From Betaproteobacteria bacterium (GTDB lineage Bacteria; Pseudomonadota; Gammaproteobacteria; Burkholderiales; SG8-41), in assembly GCA_021730905.1 (NCBI GenBank), contig JAKFYK010000044.1:1-64000 (forward strand): DNA of 64,000 nucleotides, written 5' to 3'. Positions within the stretch are counted from its first letter, which is position 1. Each line of letters begins with the position of its first letter. This document shows, piece after piece, positions 10,887 through 19,897 of the stretch. The notes below the pieces were generated by a model that was not told the DNA's origin, made no database searches, and was given only the letters and a program-made list of their open reading frames with translations. The translations under genes and the position numbers were made by a program.

Positions 10887-12098
10887 TTAGATGTTCTGCC
10901 TTAGGGCATCAACGATCGGCATACGGGCCACTCGTTTGGCGGGAAGGATTGCCGCGAGTACAGTGGCGCTAAGGCCAATGACGAAAGACACCAGAATCGC
11001 CGTAGGAATGAGCTGAATGCGTGCGGTATAGCCTATATTCGCGTTCGGTGGAGGAGGCATCGGAATGCCAACACTGGAGATGGCTAACCCCAATCCAATG
11101 CCAACTGCCACACCAATGGTGCTGCCTATCAGCCCCAACAAAACACTCTCAGTCAGAATCAACCGTGTTACTTGGCTGCTGCGACTGCCTAGCGACATCA
11201 TTGTGCCAAACTCTCCGACTCGCTCGAACACACTCATGTTAACGCTATTCGCAACGCCCAGCAGAACCATAAACAAAATAATAAATTGCATTACGCCAAA
11301 TTGACGCCTATAGAGGTCTACAGTCTTTTCGTAGAAGTCATTCAGTTCGACCCACGTCTTTACCTCCAGATCCGATGCCGCCAGTTGTGTTTTAAACAGC
11401 GCAGAAACGCTGTCGGTATCGGACGTTTTTTTCAAAGACACGACCAGCGCATTTACCCCCTTGGTTCCGAGTAGTTCCTGGGCTGCGGCCAATGGAATCT
11501 TCACGGCTCTGGCGTCATATTCGTTGGAAAAGCTTTGAAATACACCAACGACCTCGAACTCCAGGCTGTTTAGCGCGCCTTCCAGCGCATTCGCGAGAAT
11601 CGTAACGCTGTCACCGGGCGATAACTTGAGGGATTTTGCCACGCCTTGGCCGACCTCGATTCCATATTTGTCTTTGTCGGCGAGGCGGCGTCCTTTGACC
11701 ATTTGTACGAAGCTGCCAAGTTCGGCTTCCTTCCCGGGCTCGACGCCTTCGCCGATGATGGGCACATCACTACGGCCATTGTTGAGCAATGCCCCAAAAT
11801 TGAGGCGCGCCATGACGTCGCTGACGCTGGTGGAACTCGTAATGCTTTTCTTGACTTCATCCGGATTCAAAATGACATACTTTTCCGGGGCGCGTGACCC
11901 GGCGGCGTAGAATCCCTTCTTGTAGACCTGCAGGTGGCCTGTCTGTGAATGAATCAGAACTTCACCAAGCTGCACAAAGATGTCGTTCACCCAACCACCG
12001 GCAAGAACGAGCGCCATCACGCCAAAAACAACCGCCGCAAGTGTCATTGCAGTGTGTGTTTTCTTGCGCACGATGTTGCGCAATGCAAGTCCTATCAT
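10887..12098 (-). CDS. ABC transporter permease, FtsX-like/MacB type
   Basis: MIGLALRNIVRKKTHTAMTLAAVVFGVMALV; FERVGEFGTMMSLGSRSSQVTRLILTESVLLGLIGSTIGVAVG. Confidence 0.9.
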   Translation of the reverse strand: MIGLALRNIVRKKTHTAMTLAAVVFGVMALVLAGGWVNDIFVQLGEVLIHSQTGHLQVYKKGFYAAGSRAPEKYVILNPDEVKKSITSSTSVSDVMARLNFGALLNNGRSDVPIIGEGVEPGKEAELGSFVQMVKGRRLADKDKYGIEVGQGVAKSLKLSPGDSVTILANALEGALNSLEFEVVGVFQSFSNEYDARAVKIPLAAAQELLGTKGVNALVVSLKKTSDTDSVSALFKTQLAASDLEVKTWVELNDFYEKTVDLYRRQFGVMQFIILFMVLLGVANSVNMSVFERVGEFGTMMSLGSRSSQVTRLILTESVLLGLIGSTIGVAVGIGLGLAISSVGIPMPPPPNANIGYTARIQLIPTAILVSFVIGLSATVLAAILPAKRVARMPIVDALRQNI

Positions 12099-12112
12099 AG
12101 GGGAGCAGACAT

Positions 12113-13342
12113 CTAACGGTTAAAGCGCAAAGAGTTGACAATTTCCATGCGTGAGGCCCGCCAGGACGGGTAGATACTAGCAATCAATGTCGTACCTACT
12201 GCCAACGCGAAAGCTTCTATTCCCATACGCCATGTTACGAGCACCCCGCCAAGGAACCCGTGGCTCTTTCCGGGCGGGGGGGGCATCGGAATGCCTATAG
12301 CCGAAATGACGTGTGCAAGAGCGACACCCACTATCAGCCCAAGGATGCCGCCGGCGCATCCGAGCAGAACGCCTTCGCAAATAAACAATCGCAGGATACC
12401 GCTGCGCTTAACACCGAGCGCCATGGCTGTGCCGATCTCGCCGATACGCTCCAGCACGCTCATGATCATGGTATTCGAAATACACAATAGTATGATCAAC
12501 GCGATGATCACACGAAGCCCCTGAATCTGTTTGGTGAACAACGCAGCCGTTTTGTTGTAAAAATCCGAGAGCTGATTCCATGGAACCACCTCGTACTGAT
12601 CCTTCGGCAACTTATCCCGCACCTTGGCAAGCATGGCGTTGGTTTGCGCCGTGTTGTTCAGCAGCACAATCCAGACGTGAGAACCTTTGGTGCGCAACAG
12701 CTCACGCGTTGTTGCCAGCGGTAGACGCAATGCCGAATCGTCATACTGCTTGCTCACTGAACTAAACAAGCCTAGAACGGTGACTTCGACCGCATTGGTG
12801 CCTCCCGATGCTGTCGTGGCTAAGAGTACTACGCGATCGCCAACATTAATACCGAGGTTTCGCGCGAGTCCTTCACCGACTATGACCGTTCGCGGATCAT
12901 TGGCTGAAAGGTTCTTGCCTGCCGATATCTGCAGGGCATCGCCAAATTCCGCCTCTTCTTTCGGACTAACGCCTTCGCCGATAAAGGAGATCGTCGAAGA
13001 GCCGTGGCTGATCAATCCGCTAAACGACAGCCGTGGGGCGATTGTTTTGATACTACTCGGTTCATTCGGCGCTTCGAGCTGCGGAATCACATCGGGTAAC
13101 AAAAACGCGTAGGGATTGGACTTGCCGGTATCGTGGTATCCCGGTTTGACAATTTGTAAATGGCCAAGCTGAGAATTGATCGTCTCCTCGCGAAAATCCA
13201 CGAAGATCCGTTCTATGAAGCCCGTGGCTAGCAATAAAGCTGTTATTCCAAAGGCCACCGCCCCAATGGCAATGGCGCTGCGCCGCCGCTGACGGATGAT
13301 ATTGCGCGCGGCCAAGGAGAAATCCAGCAAGATCGTTCGCAC
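12113..13342 (-). CDS. ABC transporter permease, FtsX-like/MacB type (paralog of 10887..12098)
   Basis: FSLAARNIIRQRRRSAIAIGAVAFGITALLL; LERIGEIGTAMALGVKRSGILRLFICEGVLLGCAGG; shares IGIPMPPPP with neighbour. Confidence 0.9.
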   Translation of the reverse strand: MRTILLDFSLAARNIIRQRRRSAIAIGAVAFGITALLLATGFIERIFVDFREETINSQLGHLQIVKPGYHDTGKSNPYAFLLPDVIPQLEAPNEPSSIKTIAPRLSFSGLISHGSSTISFIGEGVSPKEEAEFGDALQISAGKNLSANDPRTVIVGEGLARNLGINVGDRVVLLATTASGGTNAVEVTVLGLFSSVSKQYDDSALRLPLATTRELLRTKGSHVWIVLLNNTAQTNAMLAKVRDKLPKDQYEVVPWNQLSDFYNKTAALFTKQIQGLRVIIALIILLCISNTMIMSVLERIGEIGTAMALGVKRSGILRLFICEGVLLGCAGGILGLIVGVALAHVISAIGIPMPPPPGKSHGFLGGVLVTWRMGIEAFALAVGTTLIASIYPSWRASRMEIVNSLRFNR

Positions 13343-13524
13343 AGTACTCGCTCAGCAATATGAAGAAGCAATGGCCGTTAGCCGGGCGCCGGAACGTGAT
13401 TTTCCAGCAATAGTTTCCTACATGGGCATAGTAACATCGCCATGAACGAAACATCAAAAACAGTGACAAACCGTTGAGCTTCCCCGCTTTTGGTCTCCTT
13501 GGGGCATCAGTCAATTGACGCTAA

Positions 13525-13541
13525 TGTCGGATATTCTTACG
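13525..13541 (+). promoter_or_regulatory. Candidate PrsR-type operator box (TGTCGGATATTCTTACG)
   Basis: 17-mer shared with 14848, 15126, 27989(-) and 28190(-); 63 bp upstream of a sigma-54-like promoter. Confidence 0.5.
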
Positions 13542-13604
13542 TTGATTGTCTCAACAGCCCCGGCATAAATTATTTTTATAGTTAACAATCAAGTACTTAA
13601 TATA

Positions 13605-13621
13605 ATGGCTCGGAATTTGCT
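13605..13621 (+). promoter_or_regulatory. Sigma-54-like promoter (ATGGCTCGGAATTTGCT)
   Basis: GG-N10-GC spacing and TTGCT element; 38 bp upstream of the lytic transglycosylase ATG. Confidence 0.6.
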
Positions 13622-13659
13622 TGGCTATTGAGGATTCTGATGATTAAAGCCAAGTTTCG

Positions 13660-14562
13660 ATGATAAGGTTAATTCAAAATTCGGTTGTAGCAGCGGTTCT
13701 GGCGTCGATGCCGAGCTTTGCTGCAGCTAACGTTCAATCCAGCGATTTGGAGATTTCCGCCAAGCAAGGCGATCCCAAGGCGCAGGTGGAGTTGGCGGTC
13801 AAGTACGCCCATGCCGAAGGCGTACCCAGAGATTTAGGCAAAGCCAACAGCCTGTATTGCCTTGCTGCAAAGCAGGGTTATGCCGAAGGGCAATTCAAGC
13901 TCGGCTGGGTTTATGCCAATGGCCGTGGTGTGCCCCGAAACGATAGCGTGGCTGCCGTATTGTTCAAGATGGCGGCAGATCAAGGGCACGAGTACGCGGC
14001 AAGGCTGCTCAGCGTCGTGCATGCGCAGCCCGATGTTCAAATGCCGACCTGCCTGCTACCCGATCCGCCGCCAGTTGCGGTTGTACCGCAGGAAGATCCT
14101 GCGGTTACCATAATGGCTCCGAAAGAGATCATGCAGTTGGTGCAACGGCTCGCGCCTCACTATGCTGTCGATTCAAACTTGGCGCTGGCACTGATCTCGG
14201 TGGAGTCGGCCTTCAATCCATCGGCACTGTCTCCGAAAAAGGCGCAGGGTCTGATGCAATTGATACCCGCGACAGCAGAACGGTTTGGCGTAAAGAAAGT
14301 GTTTAACCCGGACGAAAATGTCAAGGGCGGGCTGGCGTACTTGCGCTGGCTGCTGGCCTATTTCCAGGGGGATGTATCACTGGTATTGGCTGCCTACAAT
14401 GCAGGCGAGGGCGCGGTCGAGAAATACCGTGGTATCCCCCCCTACGCAGAAACCCGCGATTACGTCCGCAAAATTACCGGCATCTACAAGAAGACCACCC
14501 ACCCCTACAACCCTGACGTCGTCAGGCCATCGGCTATTATTGCCCAGGCGAAACGCATGTAA
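13660..14562 (+). CDS. Sel1-repeat plus lytic transglycosylase (SLT) domain protein
   Basis: Sel1 repeats (DPKAQVELAVKYAHAEGVPRD; YAEGQFKLGWVYANGRGVPRN) then SLT motifs ALISVESAFNPSALSPKKAQGLMQLIPATAERFGV and AAYNAGEGAVEKY. Confidence 0.9.
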   Translation: MIRLIQNSVVAAVLASMPSFAAANVQSSDLEISAKQGDPKAQVELAVKYAHAEGVPRDLGKANSLYCLAAKQGYAEGQFKLGWVYANGRGVPRNDSVAAVLFKMAADQGHEYAARLLSVVHAQPDVQMPTCLLPDPPPVAVVPQEDPAVTIMAPKEIMQLVQRLAPHYAVDSNLALALISVESAFNPSALSPKKAQGLMQLIPATAERFGVKKVFNPDENVKGGLAYLRWLLAYFQGDVSLVLAAYNAGEGAVEKYRGIPPYAETRDYVRKITGIYKKTTHPYNPDVVRPSAIIAQAKRM

Positions 14563-14847
14563 TGGTGGTGATGCTCTTCGGTCGCGTTTGCACGTGCTAC
14601 CAATATATCTAGGCAATTGCAAAGCTTGATGGTTCAGAACACGCAGGTGCTCCTAAGGCACAATCGATGCACATGCTTTTCTGCGTTGCTGATCTGTCCC
14701 GTTGCGATCACCGCATTCGAGATAATTGAAGTGGTTTTGTCTCGGGCCGGTTACCATATCGTCAAGATGTACACTGATCGCCCTTCTATGCAACCTGCCG
14801 AAAGGTCGATCCAATGCTTGGCTGACATTTCCATGCTCAGGCGGTAG

Positions 14848-14864
14848 TGTCGGATTTTTTTACG
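14848..14864 (+). promoter_or_regulatory. Candidate PrsR-type box, distal copy (TGTCGGATTTTTTTACG)
   Basis: 15/17 identical to the box at 13525. Confidence 0.35.
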
Positions 14865-15125
14865 CCTCAACGAATCAAGATACAAATGGTAAGCATATGT
14901 TTAAAATTGGTTTTTGTACTTTATACGGTTTTCGAGCGAAACAGGGCGTTAACAAGGGTAGGGATAAGCAGAGTGTCATAAGTGCACAATAAACCGTTTA
15001 CATGGCTACAGCAATTGCGGCGGCCAGAACGGGCGCAGTTTTATGTTATGACACTGTTTATAAAGGGACTTTTTGTAAAGATACTGAATCGAATTATGCA
15101 GGGCTTTCCCTTGGGGCTAATGCGG

Positions 15126-15142
15126 TGACGGAATTCTTTACA
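15126..15142 (+). promoter_or_regulatory. Candidate PrsR-type box (TGACGGAATTCTTTACA)
   Basis: 15/17 match to the consensus; 62 bp upstream of a sigma-54-like promoter, nearly the same spacing as 13525/13605. Confidence 0.45.
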
Positions 15143-15204
15143 TTTTGCATACAAGATAAATATTATAGTTTTATAATCCATTGTTTTTAAACAATATATT
15201 ATGT

Positions 15205-15221
15205 TTGGCACGGTTAGTGCT
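15205..15221 (+). promoter_or_regulatory. Sigma-54 promoter (TTGGCACGGTTAGTGCT)
   Basis: TTGGCACG-N4-TGC with GG-N10-GC spacing; only one mismatch to YTGGCACGRNNNTTGCW; upstream of PEP-CTERM gene. Confidence 0.75.
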
Positions 15222-15240
15222 ATTAATTGGACGTAGCTTC

Positions 15241-15264
15241 TTAACTTTAACTTTAACTTTAACT
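15241..15264 (+). repeat. Hexanucleotide tandem repeat (TTAACT)x4 in the predicted 5' leader
   Basis: ttaactttaactttaactttaact followed by ttt, 22 bp before the ATG at 15287. Confidence 0.9.
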
Positions 15265-15286
15265 TTTAGCTAGATTGGGGTACAAA

Positions 15287-16297
15287 ATGAAACTTAGAAA
15301 AACGGCGATTGCAGCGGCTGTCTCGGTAGTGGTGGGTGTTGGAGCGGCTGGTCAAGCACAAGCCGGATCGTTTGCGAGTTCGTTGCTTGATGTTAGCAAT
15401 TTCACGTTGGGAACATATTCTAGCGGGACGGTTACTCCATTTGACTTCTCTCAGTTTAATTCCCTGAGTATTAACGATAACGGTACTAATACCGCGGTTA
15501 TCGTGGGGCAACCAGGCGTAAACCTCAATGCCTCAAGTACAACTCTGGTCGCGGCCATGGACAATTCTTTGGCGTTGGTTGGAACATACGCGGGAGGACA
15601 GAATAATTTCACTCCTTCCGGTGTTCCTCCCACTACACTGTTTTCGCGCAGCGATTCACTATTGCTTGGAACTCCAATTTCTGCTATCGCCCTCGGAATT
15701 ACCCCGGCTATGGTAGGCGTCCGGGCCATAACGATCTCTGAAACCTCGTTGACATCCACTGCTATCGGCAATGCCGGGTCATCGCTGAATCTGACTTCGA
15801 CGCTGGATTTTGTCTTGAATACCAGCATCACAAACGCAGCCATTTCTTTTGATGCCACTCGGATCGTGCGCGCGTGGACTTCAGCGGACGCAAGACCAGG
15901 GAGTTCGGCGTCGGCTAATACTGCATGGTCAATTTCACTTTCACATGCAGACCCGCTTACCGGTGAGGCTGTCGTGGATTTTCAATGGAATCCGAACGGT
16001 GGCGCACTTAATACCGGGACGCACGATGGACTGACAGAGATTAACGACTCGTGCAACTTGGCTGCGAACGTGAGCGCATCGTTCAATCAGCAGTTCGCCC
16101 CATTGTCATGCAGTGGCGCGTTCTTGGCTGTTGCAAACGGCGTAACACTGCTATCTGGCTTGAATTATAGCTTGAACATTAATCACCAAAGCCAAGACAA
16201 TGCAGTTTTTGTACCCGAGCCTGGCTCACTTGCATTGTTGGGCCTTGGACTTCTGGGCCTCGGAGCTTTTGGCCTGCGGAAAAAAAGCGCCTCCTAG
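15287..16297 (+). CDS. PEP-CTERM sorting domain-containing exported protein
   Basis: N-terminal signal peptide MKLRKTAIAAAVSVVVGVGAAGQAQA; C-terminus VPEPGSLALLGLGLLGLGAFGLRKKSAS. Confidence 0.9.
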   Translation: MKLRKTAIAAAVSVVVGVGAAGQAQAGSFASSLLDVSNFTLGTYSSGTVTPFDFSQFNSLSINDNGTNTAVIVGQPGVNLNASSTTLVAAMDNSLALVGTYAGGQNNFTPSGVPPTTLFSRSDSLLLGTPISAIALGITPAMVGVRAITISETSLTSTAIGNAGSSLNLTSTLDFVLNTSITNAAISFDATRIVRAWTSADARPGSSASANTAWSISLSHADPLTGEAVVDFQWNPNGGALNTGTHDGLTEINDSCNLAANVSASFNQQFAPLSCSGAFLAVANGVTLLSGLNYSLNINHQSQDNAVFVPEPGSLALLGLGLLGLGAFGLRKKSAS

Positions 16298-16357
16298 AAG
16301 AGGTTTCGACTTCTGGGTTTTGTGAGTAGCACTTACTGAGCGCGCATCGCGCATGTG

Positions 16358-16385
16358 AAAAAGGCACCCTCGTGGTGCCTTTTTC
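16358..16385 (+). terminator. Rho-independent terminator
   Basis: aaaaaggcacc-ctcgt-ggtgccttttt hairpin downstream of the PEP-CTERM gene. Confidence 0.8.
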
Positions 16386-16616
16386 TATGGGCCTTCTTAA
16401 AGTTTGGGGCTGCACTAGCAAAGGTTTTCCTGCTGTTCCGCGGGACTGCCAATGGGAAATACTGCGAGATTTATTTTACGGTGTGGCAACCAAGGACTTG
16501 TTAACGCAATGGACAACGCTTGTCGAGTGATCAACATATTTTCGACAGGCATAGTAAGATTAACCTACAAGGGCATCAAGAACGGCACGAAGATATGATG
16601 TCGGCTTGGGTGAGCC

Positions 16617-17495
16617 ATGAGGAGAGGTGTGGTGAAAATAGAATTCAACTACGAAAAAGCGTTCTCTCGCAATATCGGCTGGGTCACTGAGACCGAGCAA
16701 CAAGCTCTGCGTGGTAAGCGCATTGCGATTGCAGGGCTGGGAGGCGTAGGCGGCGCTCATCTGCTGACACTGACCCGGTTAGGCATCGGCGCATTCCACA
16801 TCTCGGATTTTGACGTTTTTGATGTTCCAAACTTCAATCGTCAGGCTGGTGCCATGATGAGCACGGTGGGCCGGCCCAAATCAGACGTACTCGCCGCCAT
16901 GGCGCGCGACATCAATCCAGAGGTGCAAATCAAGGTCTTCGAGAAGGGTGTGAACGCAGAGAATCTCGAGGCTTTTCTCGAAGGTGTTGATCTGTATGTG
17001 GATGGTCTTGATTTTTTTGCATTTTCTGCCCGAAAGCTGGTCTATCCGGCGTGCGCTGTCAAGAGCATCCCGGCGACAACTGCCGCCCCTCTAGGCATGG
17101 GTACCGCCATGCTCAATTTTTTACCAGGTGGCATGACTTTTGAAGAGTATTTTCGCTGGGACGGCTGTACTGAGAACCAGATGGCGCTACGTTTTCTGAT
17201 CGGGCTTTCTCCGGCCATGCTTCAGCGTGGCTACCTGGTCGATCAAAGCGCGGTGGATTTCAAGGCACGTAAAGGGCCATCAACGCCTATGGCGTGTGAC
17301 CTGTGTGCTGGTGTCGCGGCGACACAGGCGCTGAAGATACTGCTGCGTCGAGGAGATATCGTGTCGGCGCCATATGGCCTGCATTTTGACGCCTACCGCA
17401 ACAAGATGGTGAAAACCTGGAGACCGTGGGGTAACGGCAATCCCATTCAGAGGATCGCCCTAGCAATCGCTAGTCGCCAGTTGGGTGTGGAGTGA
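16617..17495 (+). CDS. ThiF-family (E1-like) adenylyltransferase
   Basis: GKRIAIAGLGGVGGAHLLTLTRLGIGAFHISDFDVFDVPNFNRQAGA typical nucleotide-binding motif. Start may be at 16632 (GTG, VKIEFNYEKAFSRN). Confidence 0.85.
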   Translation: MRRGVVKIEFNYEKAFSRNIGWVTETEQQALRGKRIAIAGLGGVGGAHLLTLTRLGIGAFHISDFDVFDVPNFNRQAGAMMSTVGRPKSDVLAAMARDINPEVQIKVFEKGVNAENLEAFLEGVDLYVDGLDFFAFSARKLVYPACAVKSIPATTAAPLGMGTAMLNFLPGGMTFEEYFRWDGCTENQMALRFLIGLSPAMLQRGYLVDQSAVDFKARKGPSTPMACDLCAGVAATQALKILLRRGDIVSAPYGLHFDAYRNKMVKTWRPWGNGNPIQRIALAIASRQLGVE

Positions 17496-18568
17496 CCGGC
17501 ATGCAGGTCTGCGAGCAGATACTTGAGCTTGCGCGCTGGGCGCCGAGTGGCGACAACACTCAGCCTTGGCGGTTCGAGATCAAAGGCGAGCACGAAGTTG
17601 TGGTTCACGGATTCGATACGCGTGATCACTGCGTATACGACCTGGACGGCCATCCCAGCCAGATGGCGCTGGGCGCCTTGCTGGAGACTATGCGCATAGC
17701 CGCAACAGGCTACGGACTGCGCGCTGACGTGACTCGCCGGTTAGGGCTGCCTGACGAGAAACCGACTTTCGACATCCGGTTTGTACCTGACCCGGCAGTT
17801 CAGCCGAGCCCTCTCATCCCGTTCATAAAGGTTCGCACGGTTCAACGGCGACCGTTAAAGACTACTGCCCTCACGGCGGCACAAAAGTTGGCGCTGGATG
17901 CCAGTGTTACACCCGACTATGAAATTGCTTGGTTCGAGACGTCGAAAGAGCGGTGGGGTGCAGCTAAGCTATTGTTTCATAATGCAAAACTTAGATTGAC
18001 CATGCCTGAGGCATTCGAGGTGCATCGCAATGTCATTGAGTGGAACGCCCAGTTTAGTGAAGAGAAGATACCGGATCAAGCAGTTGGTGTTGATCCCTTA
18101 ACGGCAAAACTAATGCGCTGGGTCATGCAGAGCTGGTCACGTGTGGAGTTTTTTAACAACTGGCTTGCAGGCACCATAATGCCGCGGGTTCAGCTCGATC
18201 TTATTCCAAGCTTGGCGTGTGCCGCGCACATTGGTCTTGCGGCGAAAACAGTGCCGAAAACTCTAGACGATTACGTTGCGGCCGGGCGTGCTATGCAGCG
18301 CTTCTGGCTCGAGGTTGCTAGGCTCGGGCTGTGGTTGCAACCTGAAATGACACCAGTCATATTCGGCCGGTATCACCGCGAACACAGGGTGTTTACTTCG
18401 GATGCGTCTGCAAAAGTACTGGGTGCAGCAGTTGCATCAGAATTTACGAACTACTTAGGGGAAGAAAGGTCCGGGCGGGTGGTGTTTTTTGCTCGCCTAG
18501 GAACAGGCAATGCGCCGCAAGCTCGCTCAACTCGAATCCCGCTTTCTCGTCTTTACATCTCGAAGTAG
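17492..18568 (+). CDS. Nitroreductase-family protein
   Basis: ILELARWAPSGDNTQPWRFEI; GALLETMRIAATGYGL; GTGA overlap with the ThiF gene. Confidence 0.8.
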   Translation: MTGMQVCEQILELARWAPSGDNTQPWRFEIKGEHEVVVHGFDTRDHCVYDLDGHPSQMALGALLETMRIAATGYGLRADVTRRLGLPDEKPTFDIRFVPDPAVQPSPLIPFIKVRTVQRRPLKTTALTAAQKLALDASVTPDYEIAWFETSKERWGAAKLLFHNAKLRLTMPEAFEVHRNVIEWNAQFSEEKIPDQAVGVDPLTAKLMRWVMQSWSRVEFFNNWLAGTIMPRVQLDLIPSLACAAHIGLAAKTVPKTLDDYVAAGRAMQRFWLEVARLGLWLQPEMTPVIFGRYHREHRVFTSDASAKVLGAAVASEFTNYLGEERSGRVVFFARLGTGNAPQARSTRIPLSRLYISK

Positions 18569-18641
18569 GTCGGGTGAGGCGAGATTTGAAATTAGCCTAG
18601 TTTTCTAACTGAAGACTTCCACAACGCACGATATTCCCTGA

Positions 18642-19466
18642 TCAGCGGATCGCTGAATCGCAATCGCCAAGAGGTTTGGGGTTTGCAAGTGAAGCAATAC
18701 ACGGCATTTTGTTCGTCAGTCCACGCACTTCGGCTGCTGAAAAGAAGTAAGAGTAAAGTGACTTTTCACTGGTGTCGTGAAAACCGGCATGCTTGGATAT
18801 TTGCGACGCCACATAATTCGTTGAGACACGTAGTAGTATTGCCGGCGCATTGACGCGAGCACATATGCGTGGTTCTCCGATTTGTTGAAAGCCTAGCCTG
18901 CGTTGGTAGAAGCCCACATGGTGTGGATTCACTTCAATCAGTATGTCTGTGGCATTGTGAATGTTGTGGGCATAAATGTGGGCGAGGTGAAACAACGATG
19001 CGATGACTTCTTTCGAACTGTATTTTGGGTTGAAGGCAAGCTTGGTGATTTCGCAGACCTTGCGACCTGTTCTGCGCAGGATATTGATCTCGGACCGGTA
19101 TAGCTCGTCGGCAAACAATCCTTCCGCGGAATCAATCGCTACAGTGAGCGTACCAAATACCTTTTTCCCAGTTGATGCTTCCAGCGTGACGCAGTTTGAA
19201 GGTTCCTGCAGTGCAGCAGTGCTGTATGTGGCATAGCCCCGCCATGCATACATGCTATTTATAAGCGCACAGGCTTTTTTGCGCTGGGCAAGGGAATTCG
19301 CATGCCGCACACAATATCCGCTGCGTGCGAGTAGGAACTCTGGGATCTTCTGGGGAACGCGCGTCGCGTGACAAGGAATGCCATGCGGCTTGCTGTGCGG
19401 GATTGGGCGCTCGCCTTGCCAATGGCGCGCTGTAATGTCCAGGAGATTTGCTACGGTGCCATCCAT
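18642..19466 (-). CDS. N-acyl amino acid synthase FeeM-like acyltransferase
   Basis: GTLTVAIDSAEGLFADELYRSEINILRRTGRKVCEITKLAF; ATDILIEVNPHHVGFYQRRLGFQQIGEPRICARVNAPAILLRV. Confidence 0.75.
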   Translation of the reverse strand: MDGTVANLLDITARHWQGERPIPHSKPHGIPCHATRVPQKIPEFLLARSGYCVRHANSLAQRKKACALINSMYAWRGYATYSTAALQEPSNCVTLEASTGKKVFGTLTVAIDSAEGLFADELYRSEINILRRTGRKVCEITKLAFNPKYSSKEVIASLFHLAHIYAHNIHNATDILIEVNPHHVGFYQRRLGFQQIGEPRICARVNAPAILLRVSTNYVASQISKHAGFHDTSEKSLYSYFFSAAEVRGLTNKMPCIASLANPKPLGDCDSAIR

Positions 19467-19897
19467 CGCGCGGACTATATATGTTTAAGATTGGATCAGG
19501 CAACCCCTAAGTGCTATTCTCTATATGAGAATTCTTGATATATATTTTCTCATCTACCACGCTTTGTGCTGTTGCGGCGCCCCAGCTCGAAACAACAATG
19601 AACTGAAAACTGTATATTCCTGTTGCATTTTAAAACTTAAAATATCAATAAAAACAATATATTACATTAAATATCCTGTGTTTCAGTTGATTAGTGGATT
19701 TCTTCAATTGGATCATGATGTAGGGGCATTGATAGCAAATACACATGAGGCACTGAAGACGTTACAACGAGATAGAGGGGTGTTGTCAACTGAGTAATTG
19801 TGTAGTTCGAGAAAATACATTTTTTTGATCTATTCTGGTAGTGCAGGCATCAAAGGGCGTTTGGTCCGAACCAAGGGTAGCGACAAATACAAACATG

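Noticed and set aside
16521-16547. Inverted repeat TGTCGA-N15-TCGACA upstream of the ThiF gene
   Set aside because: Only 6-bp arms, no sigma-54 element at the right spacing; does not match the 17-mer box.
19467-19560. Sigma-54-like TAGCAC...GGTTGCC upstream of the FeeM-like gene (minus strand)
   Set aside because: GG-N10-GC spacing is wrong and the invariant GG is missing.
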